From: Amorphus coralli DSM 19760
GTDB lineage: Bacteria > Pseudomonadota > Alphaproteobacteria > Rhizobiales > Amorphaceae
Length of the DNA: 64,000 bases
Reading direction: 5' to 3'
NCBI RefSeq assembly: GCF_000374525.1
Contig: NZ_KB894571.1
Coordinates: forward strand, 434,001-498,000
In this document: positions 8,110 through 15,963 of the stretch, piece after piece
Layout of the letters: the number at the start of each line of letters is the position of its first letter
How positions within the stretch are numbered: position 1 is the first letter of the stretch
Program-made: the position numbers and the translations under genes
Notes under the pieces: generated by a model
What the model saw: the letters and a program-made list of their open reading frames with translations, nothing else
The model's database searches: none
Told to the model about the DNA's origin: nothing

Positions 8110-8894
8110 GCGCCGTGCCGGACGATAGCGCCGCCCCTCCCCGCGTGGGACTGTTCGTGACCTGCCTCGTGGACCTGTTCCGCCCCGCGGTCGGCTTCGC
8201 CACCGTGAAGCTGCTGGAAGACGCCGGCTGCACGGTGGAAGTGCCGGAGGCGCAGACCTGCTGCGGCCAGCCGGCCTTCAACTCCGGCGACCGCGCCACC
8301 ACCACCGCCATCGCCCGCCAGGTCATCGAGGCGTTCGAGGAGTTTGACTACGTGGTGGTCCCGTCCGGCTCGTGCGGCGGTATGGTGTCCCGCCACTATG
8401 TCGAGCTGTTCGCCCACGATCCGGAATGGCACGGCCGCGCCGAGGCGCTGGCGGCGAAGACTTACGAGCTCGTGTCGTTCCTCGTGGACGTGCGCGGGGT
8501 CGACGCGGTCGCAAGCCGGTTCGAGGGCGGCGTGACCTACCACGATTCCTGCTCGGGCCTGCGCGAGCTTTCCATAAAGGCGCAGCCGCGCAAGCTGCTC
8601 GAGAGCGTCGACGGCCTGACGCTGGCGGAAATGGAGGACGCGGAGGTCTGCTGCGGCTTCGGCGGCACCTTCTGCGTCAAGTATCCCGACATCTCCAACG
8701 AGATGGTGGAGCGCAAGGTGGCCTCGATCGAGGCGTCCGGGGCCGGCACCGTGCTGGCCGGCGACCTCGGCTGCCTGATGAACATCGCAGGCAAGCTGTC
8801 GAGGAAGGGCTCGCCGGTGGCCGCGCGCCACGTGGCCGAGGTGCTGGCGGGCATGGGCGACGCGCCGGCGATCGCGGCCGGCCGCAAGGGCTGA
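8106..8894 (+). CDS. lutA: LutA / YkgE, lactate utilization Fe-S oxidoreductase subunit
   Basis: 262 residues. Two CCG-type cysteine motifs of the heterodisulfide-reductase-like family are visible, in AQTCCGQPAFNSGD near residue 55 and EVCCGFGGTFCVKYPD near residue 183, plus the YHDSCSGLRE segment between them. LutA with LutB and LutC forms the cytosolic complex that oxidises L-lactate to pyruvate in Bacillus and many proteobacteria (established knowledge). Its ATG overlaps the regulator stop by 4 bp, and lutB begins 17 bp after its own stop. Confidence 0.93.
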   Translation: MSAVPDDSAAPPRVGLFVTCLVDLFRPAVGFATVKLLEDAGCTVEVPEAQTCCGQPAFNSGDRATTTAIARQVIEAFEEFDYVVVPSGSCGGMVSRHYVELFAHDPEWHGRAEALAAKTYELVSFLVDVRGVDAVASRFEGGVTYHDSCSGLRELSIKAQPRKLLESVDGLTLAEMEDAEVCCGFGGTFCVKYPDISNEMVERKVASIEASGAGTVLAGDLGCLMNIAGKLSRKGSPVAARHVAEVLAGMGDAPAIAAGRKG

Positions 8895-8910
8895 CAACGG
8901 GAGACGCGGA

Positions 8911-10329
8911 ATGGACGTCACCTCCCCCGCATTCAAGGAGAACGCCGCACGCGCTCTCGACGACGCGCAGCTGCAGCGCGCGCTCGGCAACATCCGCCAC
9001 GGCTTCGTCGAGAAGCGCCGGGTGGCGGCGGACGCGCTGCCGGAGTTCGAGCAACTGCGCGACGAGGCGAAGGCGATCAAGGATCACACGCTGGCGCATC
9101 TCGACCTCTATCTGGAGGCCTTCTGCGAGACGGTCGAGGCCCGGGGCGGGACGGTCACCTTTGCCGAGACCGCCTACGATGCGCGCCGGGCGGTGCTGGA
9201 CATCTGCCGCGAGCACGAGGCGAAGACGGTCACCAAGGCCAAGTCCATGGTGAGCGAGGAGATCGAGCTCAACCGCTATCTGAAGAAGAAGGGCATCGCG
9301 CCGGTCGAGACCGATCTCGGCGAATACATCCTGCAGATCCGCGACGAGGCGCCGAGCCATATCATCGCGCCGGCGATCCATCTCAACCGCGACCAGATCG
9401 AGGCCGATTTCCGCCGCGTCCACACCCATCTTCCGAACGAACGGGACCTGGCCGAGCCGGCCACGCTGCTCGGCGAGGCGCGCACCATCCTGCGCCAGAA
9501 GTTCCTGACCGCCGATGTCGGCGTCACCGGCGCCAACTTCCTGGTGGCGGAAACCGGTTCGGCGGTGATCGTCACCAACGAGGGCAACGCCGACCTCACC
9601 CAGTCGCTGCCGAAGGTGCACATCGTCGTCGCGTCCATCGAGAAGGTGGTGCCGACGCTGGAGGACGCGGCCACGCTCTTGCGGGTGCTGGCGCGCTCCG
9701 CCACCGGCCAGGACATGTCGGTCTACACGACCATGGCGACGGGGCCGCGGCGCGAGGGCGACCCGGACGGGCCGGAGGCCTTTCACGTGGTGCTGGTGGA
9801 CAACGGCCGGAGCGGCATGATCGGCACCGACTTCCAGGAGATGCTGCGCTGCATCCGCTGCGGCGCCTGCATGAACCACTGCCCGGTCTACCACGCCGTC
9901 GGCGGCCACACCTACGGCTGGGTCTATCCCGGCCCGATGGGTTCGGTACTTACGCCGTCGCTGGTCGGCGTCGACCAGGCGGGACAGCTTCCCAACGCCT
10001 CCACCTTCTGCGGACGATGCGAGAGCGTCTGCCCGGTGCGCATCCCGTTGCCGAAGCTGATGCGACACTGGCGCGAGGACGAGTTCGCCCGCCATCTGCA
10101 GCCGCGCGCCGCACGCACGGGGCTCGGCGCCTGGGCCTTCCTCGCCCGCCGACCGCGCGCCTACCGGATGCTGACCGGCCTGGCTGCCCGCGCCCTGTCG
10201 CTGGCGGGCGGCACGAAGGGGCGGCTCTCCAGTTTGCCGCTGGCCGGAGGCTGGACGAAGCACCGGGACCTGCCTGCGCCGGCACCGCGCACCTTCATGG
10301 CGGACTGGAAGGCGAGGCGCGGAGCATGA
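8911..10329 (+). CDS. lutB: LutB / YkgF, Fe-S protein with LUD domain
   Basis: 472 residues. The N-terminal two thirds is an LUD domain (NFLVAETGSAVIVTNEGN), and residues ~310-370 hold two ferredoxin-like cluster motifs, CIRCGACMNHCPVYH and FCGRCESVCPVRIP, for two [4Fe-4S] clusters. The C-terminal region is basic and Ala-rich. It is the electron-transfer subunit of the L-lactate oxidising LutABC complex. A GGAGA site precedes the ATG. Its TGA overlaps the lutC ATG (ATGA at 10326), the usual tight lutB-lutC arrangement. Confidence 0.95.
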   Translation: MDVTSPAFKENAARALDDAQLQRALGNIRHGFVEKRRVAADALPEFEQLRDEAKAIKDHTLAHLDLYLEAFCETVEARGGTVTFAETAYDARRAVLDICREHEAKTVTKAKSMVSEEIELNRYLKKKGIAPVETDLGEYILQIRDEAPSHIIAPAIHLNRDQIEADFRRVHTHLPNERDLAEPATLLGEARTILRQKFLTADVGVTGANFLVAETGSAVIVTNEGNADLTQSLPKVHIVVASIEKVVPTLEDAATLLRVLARSATGQDMSVYTTMATGPRREGDPDGPEAFHVVLVDNGRSGMIGTDFQEMLRCIRCGACMNHCPVYHAVGGHTYGWVYPGPMGSVLTPSLVGVDQAGQLPNASTFCGRCESVCPVRIPLPKLMRHWREDEFARHLQPRAARTGLGAWAFLARRPRAYRMLTGLAARALSLAGGTKGRLSSLPLAGGWTKHRDLPAPAPRTFMADWKARRGA

Positions 10330-10997
10330 AGGCGCGCGAGCACATTCTGGGAAAGATCCAGCGGGCGCTGGAGGTCGATCCGTCACACGACGCAGCGCGG
10401 CGGCGCGCCGTCGCCGAGCGGCTGCAACGGCATGGCCGCCATACGGTTCCCGCGCGGGGCCAGCTTCCGGACGAGGAGCGGATCGCGCTGTTCCGGCGGA
10501 TGCTCGAAGCCGTCGCCGGGACCACCGGGCGGGTGACATCGCGCGCCGAGGTGCCGACAGCGCTGGCCGCCCACCTGGAGGCGCGCGGCCTGCCGCTCCG
10601 CCTGCGCCGGGGCAGCGATCCGCGGCTGGAGGAGATGCCGTGGGAGCGGGCCGGGGCGCTCGAGGTCGCAACCGGACCGGCCGAGGACGGCGATACGGCG
10701 GGGCTGGTCTATGCCTTCGCCGGCATCGCCGAGACCGGGACATCGGTGGCCGTTTCCGGCGCCGACAACCCGACCACCCTCTCCTTCCTGCCCGAGGAAG
10801 CGATCATCCTCGTCGACGCCGACACCATCGCCGGCGACATGGAGACGGTGCTGTCGGCCCTGCGCACCCGCTACGGCACGGCGCTGCCGCGCACGGTGAA
10901 CTTCATCACCGGCCCGTCGCGCTCCGCCGACATCGAGCAGACGCTGCTCCTGGGCGCGCACGGCCCGCGCGCGCTCCACGTGCTGATTGTGGGCTGA
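10326..10997 (+). CDS. lutC: LutC / YkgG, LUD domain protein
   Basis: 223 residues. An N-terminal helical segment (REHILGKIQRALEVD) is followed by the LUD domain, with GIAETGTSVAVSGADNP and a C-terminal TGPSRSADIEQTLLLGAHGP signature typical of YkgG/LutC. It is the third subunit of the lactate utilization complex. The start overlaps the lutB stop (ATGA), so it is translationally coupled. A 7-bp inverted repeat about 65 bp after the stop may end the operon. Confidence 0.95.
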   Translation: MKAREHILGKIQRALEVDPSHDAARRRAVAERLQRHGRHTVPARGQLPDEERIALFRRMLEAVAGTTGRVTSRAEVPTALAAHLEARGLPLRLRRGSDPRLEEMPWERAGALEVATGPAEDGDTAGLVYAFAGIAETGTSVAVSGADNPTTLSFLPEEAIILVDADTIAGDMETVLSALRTRYGTALPRTVNFITGPSRSADIEQTLLLGAHGPRALHVLIVG

Positions 10998-11063
10998 GGC
11001 CGGTCCCGCCTGCACCCTCCCCCGTTATCCACAGACCCGAAGCGATGCACCCAGTGCGCACAG

Positions 11064-11081
11064 CGATGTGAACGCACATCG
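11064..11081. terminator. Possible hairpin downstream of lutC
   Basis: CGATGTG and CACATCG form a perfect 7-bp stem around AACG, some 65 bp after the lutC stop. A short T run (CTTTT) follows about 6 nt later, so this could be a weak intrinsic terminator. It could equally be a binding site for a regulator of the next gene, since related TGCGCATCGTGAG sequence recurs at 11130. Confidence 0.35.
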
Positions 11082-11159
11082 TGCGCTTTTGCTTGATTGC
11101 GCCGTCATCTTCCTGTCACATGACGCATTGAGTGCGCATCGTGAGTCGGAGGTCACGGC

Positions 11160-11975
11160 ATGGCAAGCATCTGGCGCAATCTCGCTGCGGTCGGCTTTGC
11201 CGGCGCCCTGGCCGCATTTTCGGCCAACCCGGCGGCCGCCGGCCTCGAAGAGGTCGACGTCGAACTGGTGATGGCGGTCGACGTCTCGCGCTCCATGGCC
11301 ATGGGCGAGCAGATCCTACAGCGAAAGGGCTATGTCGACGCGATCCGCTCTCCGGAATTCCTCGCCGCCGTCCAATCGGGCCTGCTCGGCAAGATCGCCC
11401 TGACCTACGTGGAATGGGGCAATGCCGGCGAAGAGCGGGTGCTCATCGACTGGCGTATCGTCGAGGACGAGACCACCGCCAAGGCCTTTGCGGACGCACT
11501 GGCGGATGCCCCGATCCGCGGCGAGACCCGCACCTCCATTTCCGAGGCGGTGATCTTCTCCATCAACCAGATAGACACCAACGCCTACGAGGGGCTGCGC
11601 CGGGTCATTGACGTCTCCGGCGACGGGCCGAACGACCATGGCCGCCCCGTCACCCAGGCTCGGGAGTTGGCGGTGGCGCGCAACGTCACCATCAACGGCC
11701 TGCCGATCGTCCTGGACGAACACGGCAAGCGCTGGTCGGTGGTCGACGATCTGGAACGCTATTACCGCAACTGCGTGATCGGCGGTGCCGGCTCCTTCCA
11801 GGTTCCGATCCGAAACCGTCAGGATTTCGCCGCCGCGATCCGCCGCAAGCTGGTGCTGGAGATCGTCGGGGTGGAGCCGGAGGAAACGCCGCTGGTGATG
11901 CAGGCCGCCGCGCCAGGGGCCAATGACGGCGGCGACCTGTGCACCGTCGGCGAGCGCGCCACCGCCCGGCGCTGA
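11160..11975 (+). CDS. Secreted DUF1194 (VWA-like) protein
   Basis: 271 residues with a Sec signal peptide (cleavage near NPAAA|GLEE). The mature protein starts with a beta strand and a MIDAS-like DVSRSM (DxSxS), and later TSISEAVIF and DVSGDGPND supply the other metal-site loops of a von Willebrand factor A fold; this whole layout is DUF1194. It is probably periplasmic and may bind a protein partner through a metal ion; the real role is unknown. It stands alone between lutABC and an L,D-transpeptidase, with about 160 bp on either side. Confidence 0.85.
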   Translation: MASIWRNLAAVGFAGALAAFSANPAAAGLEEVDVELVMAVDVSRSMAMGEQILQRKGYVDAIRSPEFLAAVQSGLLGKIALTYVEWGNAGEERVLIDWRIVEDETTAKAFADALADAPIRGETRTSISEAVIFSINQIDTNAYEGLRRVIDVSGDGPNDHGRPVTQARELAVARNVTINGLPIVLDEHGKRWSVVDDLERYYRNCVIGGAGSFQVPIRNRQDFAAAIRRKLVLEIVGVEPEETPLVMQAAAPGANDGGDLCTVGERATARR

Positions 11976-12136
11976 GCACCCGGGCCTGCGTTTCTCCCGG
12001 CCGCTGCCGCGCGCGCCAGGCAAGCCAGGCACGGCCAAGGGCCGATCCCATAAGGTTTCGGTGATCCCTTCGAACGATTTCTGTGCGAGTAGATTGACCA
12101 ACCCAAGACGGGATTCGGTTTTCTGGAGGTTGGTGA

Positions 12137-12787
12137 ATGCTCACGCGGCGACTGTTTGCGTTTGGAGCCCTGGCGGGGGCGGTGTCCCTGTCGGGCTGCA
12201 TGTCCACGGCCACGTCGCCGCTCGGTTACCAGCCGGTGCCGCCGCTCGAGCCGAAGGGGAAGGAACGTTTCCCCGTCCCGAAGACCGACACCAACGCCAT
12301 CCCGGTTGCCTATCGCCGCCAGCGCGTGCGCGCCCCGCGCGGCTTCGACCCCGGCACCATCGTGGTCGATACCAAGAGCCGCTTTCTCTATCTGATCGAG
12401 GACGATGGCACCGCGATCCGCTACGGCATCGGCGTCGGCCGGGAAGGCATGTCGTGGGCCGGCGGCGCCACCATCAAGCGCAAGGCGAAGTGGCCGACCT
12501 GGACACCGCCGGCAGAAATGATCGCTCGCCAGCCCGAGACGAAGAAATATGCCGGCGGCATGCCCGGCGGACCGAAGAACCCGCTCGGCGCCCGCGCGCT
12601 CTATCTCTACGAGGGCAACCGCGACACCCTGTTCCGGCTGCACGGCACGGCGGAGGAGAAGTCCATCGGCAACGCGGTCTCGTCGGGCTGTATCCGGCTG
12701 ATGAACGAGGACGTGGTGGACCTGTACGAGCGTGTCCCGCTCGGCACGAAGGTCGTCGTCCTGCAGGACCGACGCGCCAGGGCCTGA
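12137..12787 (+). CDS. L,D-transpeptidase (YkuD/ErfK family)
   Basis: 216 residues. The N-terminus is a lipoprotein-type or Tat-like signal (MLTRRLFAFGALAG...LSGC), with a lipobox-like LSGC near residue 21. The YkuD domain covers residues ~70-210: DTKSRFLYLIEDDG at its start, then HGTAEEKSIGNAVSSGCIRL, which contains the catalytic HGT and SxGCIR motifs with the nucleophilic cysteine. Such enzymes make 3-3 peptidoglycan crosslinks or attach proteins to the wall in the periplasm. An upstream GGAGG-like site (CTGGAGGTTGGTGA) supports the start at 12137. Confidence 0.93.
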   Translation: MLTRRLFAFGALAGAVSLSGCMSTATSPLGYQPVPPLEPKGKERFPVPKTDTNAIPVAYRRQRVRAPRGFDPGTIVVDTKSRFLYLIEDDGTAIRYGIGVGREGMSWAGGATIKRKAKWPTWTPPAEMIARQPETKKYAGGMPGGPKNPLGARALYLYEGNRDTLFRLHGTAEEKSIGNAVSSGCIRLMNEDVVDLYERVPLGTKVVVLQDRRARA

Positions 12788-12859
12788 GACCCGCCTACCC
12801 TGTTGACGAACCGGTTATTCGGCGTCTTTTCAAAGGCTTACTTGCCGGCTGGGCGAAAG

Positions 12860-12878
12860 GGTTAACCGTCTGTTAACC
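12860..12878. promoter_or_regulatory. CtrA-box-like site (TTAA-N7-TTAA)
   Basis: GGTTAAC-CGTCT-GTTAACC, a 7-bp inverted repeat with a 5-bp spacer. It contains TTAA, seven bases, then TTAAC, the published consensus for the alphaproteobacterial cell-cycle regulator CtrA, and because of its symmetry it matches on both strands. It lies 39-57 bp before the ATG at 12917, about where a box covering the -35 region of a promoter with a short leader would be. No other perfect TTAA-N7-TTAA was seen in the window. Confidence 0.6.
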
Positions 12879-12916
12879 TCATGGCGTGCATTCTGTGCGC
12901 CATGAGACACACGGCC

Positions 12917-13573
12917 ATGCCCCTTCAGAATCGCGTCACTCCGTTCGGAGAAATCGTGGCGATCTCCGCCCGCGGCCTGCTCATGGGCAATCGCGGCGGA
13001 CGCCTGCACGATCCGGAAACGAAGCTCCTCAGCGGACGCCGCTGGACGTCGCGCGCCTGGATCTCCTGTTCGCTGCACCACGGCGACACCAAACGGCACG
13101 TGATGGGGCCGGGCTACACGGAGCTGTTCTTCACCGACGAGGTCACAGCGCTGACGGCCGGCCATCGTCCCTGCTACCGCTGCCGGCGGGCAGCGGCCCG
13201 TGCCTTTGCCGCCGCCTGGGCCCAGGCCCAAGGCCTTCCGCGCCCGCCGCGGGCGCCGGAGATGGATCGGGTGCTTCACCGCGAACGCACGCCGCTCGGC
13301 ATGCGCCAGCACTTTCTGGAGCCGATCCCCGACCTGCCCGACGGCACGATGATCGCGTTGCCGAACCCCGAAAGCGATCCCGACGACCCCGGCGCCATCT
13401 GGCAGGCCTGGGCGATCCGGGGCGACCGGCTGCTGAAATGGGAGGGCGGCGGCTACACCGAAATCCAGCCGCGTCCGGGCGCAGGGATCGCCTATGCCCT
13501 TACCCCTCCGTCGGTGATCGCGGTCCTGGACAACGGCTACCAGCCGATCTGGCACCCCTCGTCAGAGACCTGA
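12917..13573 (+). CDS. Conserved protein of unknown function with CYRC motif
   Basis: 218 residues from the ATG at 12917 (MPLQNRVTPFGEIVAISARG); in-frame ATGs at 12881 and 12902 are also possible, but 12917 fits the promoter-like element upstream and similar proteins remembered from other Hyphomicrobiales. It has a conserved N-terminal region with FGE, GNRGGRLHD and WISC, a central HRPCYRCRR segment (possible metal site with the earlier Cys/His), and a C-terminal beta-rich half. No signal peptide or membrane helix. The domain is not one I can name and no function is suggested by neighbours; the LysR gene downstream is convergent. Possible CtrA control is the only hint. Confidence 0.75.
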   Translation: MPLQNRVTPFGEIVAISARGLLMGNRGGRLHDPETKLLSGRRWTSRAWISCSLHHGDTKRHVMGPGYTELFFTDEVTALTAGHRPCYRCRRAAARAFAAAWAQAQGLPRPPRAPEMDRVLHRERTPLGMRQHFLEPIPDLPDGTMIALPNPESDPDDPGAIWQAWAIRGDRLLKWEGGGYTEIQPRPGAGIAYALTPPSVIAVLDNGYQPIWHPSSET

Positions 13574-13585
13574 AGCCAGGCTGCC

Positions 13586-14458
13586 TCAGGCGGCGACGGG
13601 CTCCAGCCGGTCGAAACACTCCACGACGTGGTCATAGAAAGCCTCGACGATGGGGTTGTCGTCGCTGCCACGCACCAGGCCGATGTCGAAGGAGGGCAGT
13701 GGCGGCAAGCCGTCGGCCCGCCCCAGCGTCCTGAAACCGGCACCCGCCATGCACAGCGGCATGGTGGCGACGGCGAGCCCCTGCCGGACCACCATGCTGA
13801 GCGCCGCCGCGTTGGTGCCCGAATAGGCGATCCTGTAGGGGATCCCGGCTCCGTCGAGCGCCTGCATGGTGAGCGTCCGCCAACCACAGCCCGGCTGCCA
13901 GACGGCAAGCGGCAGCGGCGACTGCTTCTCCGCGTCGCAACACGTGCCCGCCACCCACTGAAGCTGCTCCCGGTAGACGACACGCGCGCGGTTGTTCGGC
14001 TTGACGAGAGTGACGAGCGCGATGTCGAGTTCGCCCTCGTCCACGAGGCGCAGCAGCGCGTCGCTCGACTGACACTCCAGCGAGACCTCCACCGTGGGAA
14101 AACTGCGGGAGAACCGGCCGAAGATCTCGGGAAGGTAGCTTTCCGCGTAGTCGTCCGGGCAGCCGATGCGGATCCGCCCGCTCATGGCCGGCCGCAGGAA
14201 GCGGCCCACCGCCTCGTCGTTTAGGCGCACGATCCGCACGGCGTAATCGAGCAGTTCCTGCCCCGCCGTGGTGAGCTCGTTCTTGCGCCCCCGCTTCTGG
14301 AACAGCGGCACCTGCAGGATCTCCTCCAGCCGGCGCATCTGCACGCTCACGGTGGACTGCGTCTTGTTCAGGCGCTGGCCTGCGTCGGCAAAGCTCGGCG
14401 CCTCGGCCACCGCCATGAACGTCCGCAGCAAATCGGGGTCAAGACTGCGCATCACCAT
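13586..14458 (-). CDS. LysR family regulator (first of two)
   Basis: 290 residues. Residues ~6-65 form the LysR winged helix (DLLRTFMAVAEAPSFADAG, then QSTVSVQMRRLEE) and the rest a type 2 periplasmic-binding-like effector domain, with the shared signature GCPDDYAESYLPEIFGRF. It is read away from a DUF1127 gene at 14581, across 122 bp holding an AT-rich near-palindrome. It is clearly paralogous to the LysR protein encoded at 14850-15737, which has the same PDDYA...LPEI...RFSRS block. The target is probably the divergent DUF1127 gene. A nearby Met codon at 14452 is an alternative start. Confidence 0.9.
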   Translation of the reverse strand: MVMRSLDPDLLRTFMAVAEAPSFADAGQRLNKTQSTVSVQMRRLEEILQVPLFQKRGRKNELTTAGQELLDYAVRIVRLNDEAVGRFLRPAMSGRIRIGCPDDYAESYLPEIFGRFSRSFPTVEVSLECQSSDALLRLVDEGELDIALVTLVKPNNRARVVYREQLQWVAGTCCDAEKQSPLPLAVWQPGCGWRTLTMQALDGAGIPYRIAYSGTNAAALSMVVRQGLAVATMPLCMAGAGFRTLGRADGLPPLPSFDIGLVRGSDDNPIVEAFYDHVVECFDRLEPVAA

Positions 14459-14491
14459 GGTCCCGGCTCCATCAATCGCGTTTCGTCATGC

Positions 14492-14507
14492 ATATTTCTA
14501 AAAATAT
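14492..14507. promoter_or_regulatory. AT-rich near-palindrome, candidate LysR operator
   Basis: ATATTTCTAAAAATAT, symmetrical at 14 of 16 positions, in the gap between the divergent LysR and DUF1127 genes. Its AT-richness stands out in a GC-rich genome, and its length and symmetry suit a LysR-type binding site (T-N11-A class). It lies 34 bp from the LysR start. Confidence 0.45.
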
Positions 14508-14580
14508 TCGTTAGTCCGATCAATACCCAATCTCACATACTCATCGTCGATAGGAAACGGCAAATGCATGGAGATTTCAC

Positions 14581-15114
14581 ATGCGACTTCAGATCGAGAT
14601 GAGTGTGGAAGAGACCGCCGAAAAGCTGTGGGCCGTCCGCGACGGCTTTGGCCGTGTCGGTCAGACCTGGACCGCGATCCGGCGGCGGCTGGCACGGCCG
14701 GAGGTTGCGACGCTGGCTGAGCTGCCCGACCACATCTTGACGGACATCGGGCTGACGCGCGGGGACATCGGCGTCGCCCTGGACACGCGTGACCGCGTCA
14801 CGCCCGCTCGCCGTCTCGCAGAGCTGAGCGAGAAGCGCCGGGCTGCGGACTACGCCATCGCGACGTCGGGCACCGCCAGATTGTCGAGCGAGGAGACGAT
14901 GTGGCCCGCCAGCGCATCGATCAGCGGCGAGCGGTCGAGCCAGGAGCGCGCCAGGGCGATCTCGCACATGGGAAGGCGCGGAAAGCCGTCGCTCTCAGAG
15001 AGGACCCGCATTCCTGGCCTGACGGCTGATTCCGGCAGGACCGACACGGCAAGGCCGGCGAGGACCGCCGCGCCGACGCCGGTGGAATTCCAGCTGGCGA
15101 ACAGCACCTTATGA
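14581..15114 (+). CDS. DUF1127 domain protein, unusually long reading frame
   Basis: The first ~90 residues are a normal DUF1127 protein: an N-terminal lead (MRLQIEMSVEETAEK) and then TWTAIRRRLARPEVATLAELPDH and LTDIGLTRGDIGVAL, the small helical domain that in other alphaproteobacteria has been linked to RNA binding and phosphate/stress responses. Where a stop would be expected (near 14845), the frame instead stays open to 15114, crossing 265 bp antisense to the convergent LysR gene. The tail has no domain character and is probably a loss-of-stop extension. The true product may be either the full 177 residues or a shorter processed form. Confidence 0.6.
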   Translation: MRLQIEMSVEETAEKLWAVRDGFGRVGQTWTAIRRRLARPEVATLAELPDHILTDIGLTRGDIGVALDTRDRVTPARRLAELSEKRRAADYAIATSGTARLSSEETMWPASASISGERSSQERARAISHMGRRGKPSLSERTRIPGLTADSGRTDTARPARTAAPTPVEFQLANSTL

Positions 15115-15737
15115 GGCCGGCGCACCTCTTCCAGCGCCGCCACGGCGGCGGCCCGCCAGTCACAGGTCGGGCGGCCGAGGGCCAGGGGCAGCGGGTCTTC
15201 CTCGTGCACGGCGTGCCGGGCCGAGGAGACCCAGAGCAGCGGCTCCCGGCGGACGACCTCGCCCATGCCGGGGCGGCGATCGGGAATGTGGGTGACGATG
15301 GCGACGTCGAGCTCACGGGTCCGCAGCGCATCGATCAGGAGCGGGGTCGGGGCACAGACCACGGTAACCTCGGAGCGCGGATTGGAGCGGGAAAAGCGCG
15401 CCAGGATCTCCGGGAGGAACCGGTCGGCATAGTCGTCGGGCGTCCCCAGCCGGACCCGTCCGGCAAGCTCGGTGTCGTCGAAGGCCGACAGCGTCTCGTC
15501 GTTCAGCTTGACCATCCGGTTGGCGAAATGAACGAGCCGCTCGCCCTCCTCCGTGAGCCGCGACTGGCGGCCATCGCGGAGGAAGATCGGCTTGCCGACC
15601 CGCTCCTCCAGCCGCCGCATCTGCATGGAAACGGCGGACTGGGTCTTGTGAACGATTTCAGCGGCACGCGTGAAGCTGCCGGTGTCGGCGATGGCGAGAA
15701 AGGTGCGCAGCTGATCGAGGTCGAGGTTTGCGGCCAT
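14850..15737 (-). CDS. LysR family regulator (second of two)
   Basis: 295 residues from the ATG at 15737 (MAANLDLDQLRTFLAIADTG). The N-terminal winged helix contains KTQSAVSMQMRRLEE, followed by the effector domain with LGTPDDYADRFLPEILARF. It shares this layout and many residues with the LysR gene at 13586, so the two are paralogues. It faces away from a second DUF1127 gene at 15964, repeating the arrangement of the first pair. Its 3' end overlaps the long DUF1127 frame from the other strand. Regulation of the divergent DUF1127 gene is the natural inference. Confidence 0.9.
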   Translation of the reverse strand: MAANLDLDQLRTFLAIADTGSFTRAAEIVHKTQSAVSMQMRRLEERVGKPIFLRDGRQSRLTEEGERLVHFANRMVKLNDETLSAFDDTELAGRVRLGTPDDYADRFLPEILARFSRSNPRSEVTVVCAPTPLLIDALRTRELDVAIVTHIPDRRPGMGEVVRREPLLWVSSARHAVHEEDPLPLALGRPTCDWRAAAVAALEEVRRPHKVLFASWNSTGVGAAVLAGLAVSVLPESAVRPGMRVLSESDGFPRLPMCEIALARSWLDRSPLIDALAGHIVSSLDNLAVPDVAMA

Positions 15738-15758
15738 GAACGCCCACATCAAAGTTAT

Positions 15759-15773
15759 TGATATATGGCATCA
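15759..15773. promoter_or_regulatory. Candidate operator upstream of second LysR gene
   Basis: TGAT-ATATGGC-ATCA, an interrupted inverted repeat of LysR-site size, inside an AT-rich patch (15751-15785) between the divergent LysR and DUF1127 genes. Read on the minus strand, ATAACT(N0-2)GATG also occurs twice in this patch. It is the counterpart of the site at 14492, though the two sequences are not alike. Confidence 0.35.
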
Positions 15774-15963
15774 GTTATATTCGCTGGACGAATGGATTGG
15801 AAGGGCGCATCGAAGCCTGACCCTGAGTTGCAGCGTGGGGAAGGCTTCGGAACCGACCGAAGCACCGGCAGCCGCATCCGGTCGAAAGTGACGGGACGGC
15901 AGTGGCCGCAGATGGAGCAGCAGGCTCCGAGGCCGGGCGGCCAGGGACGAGAGGACAGAGACG

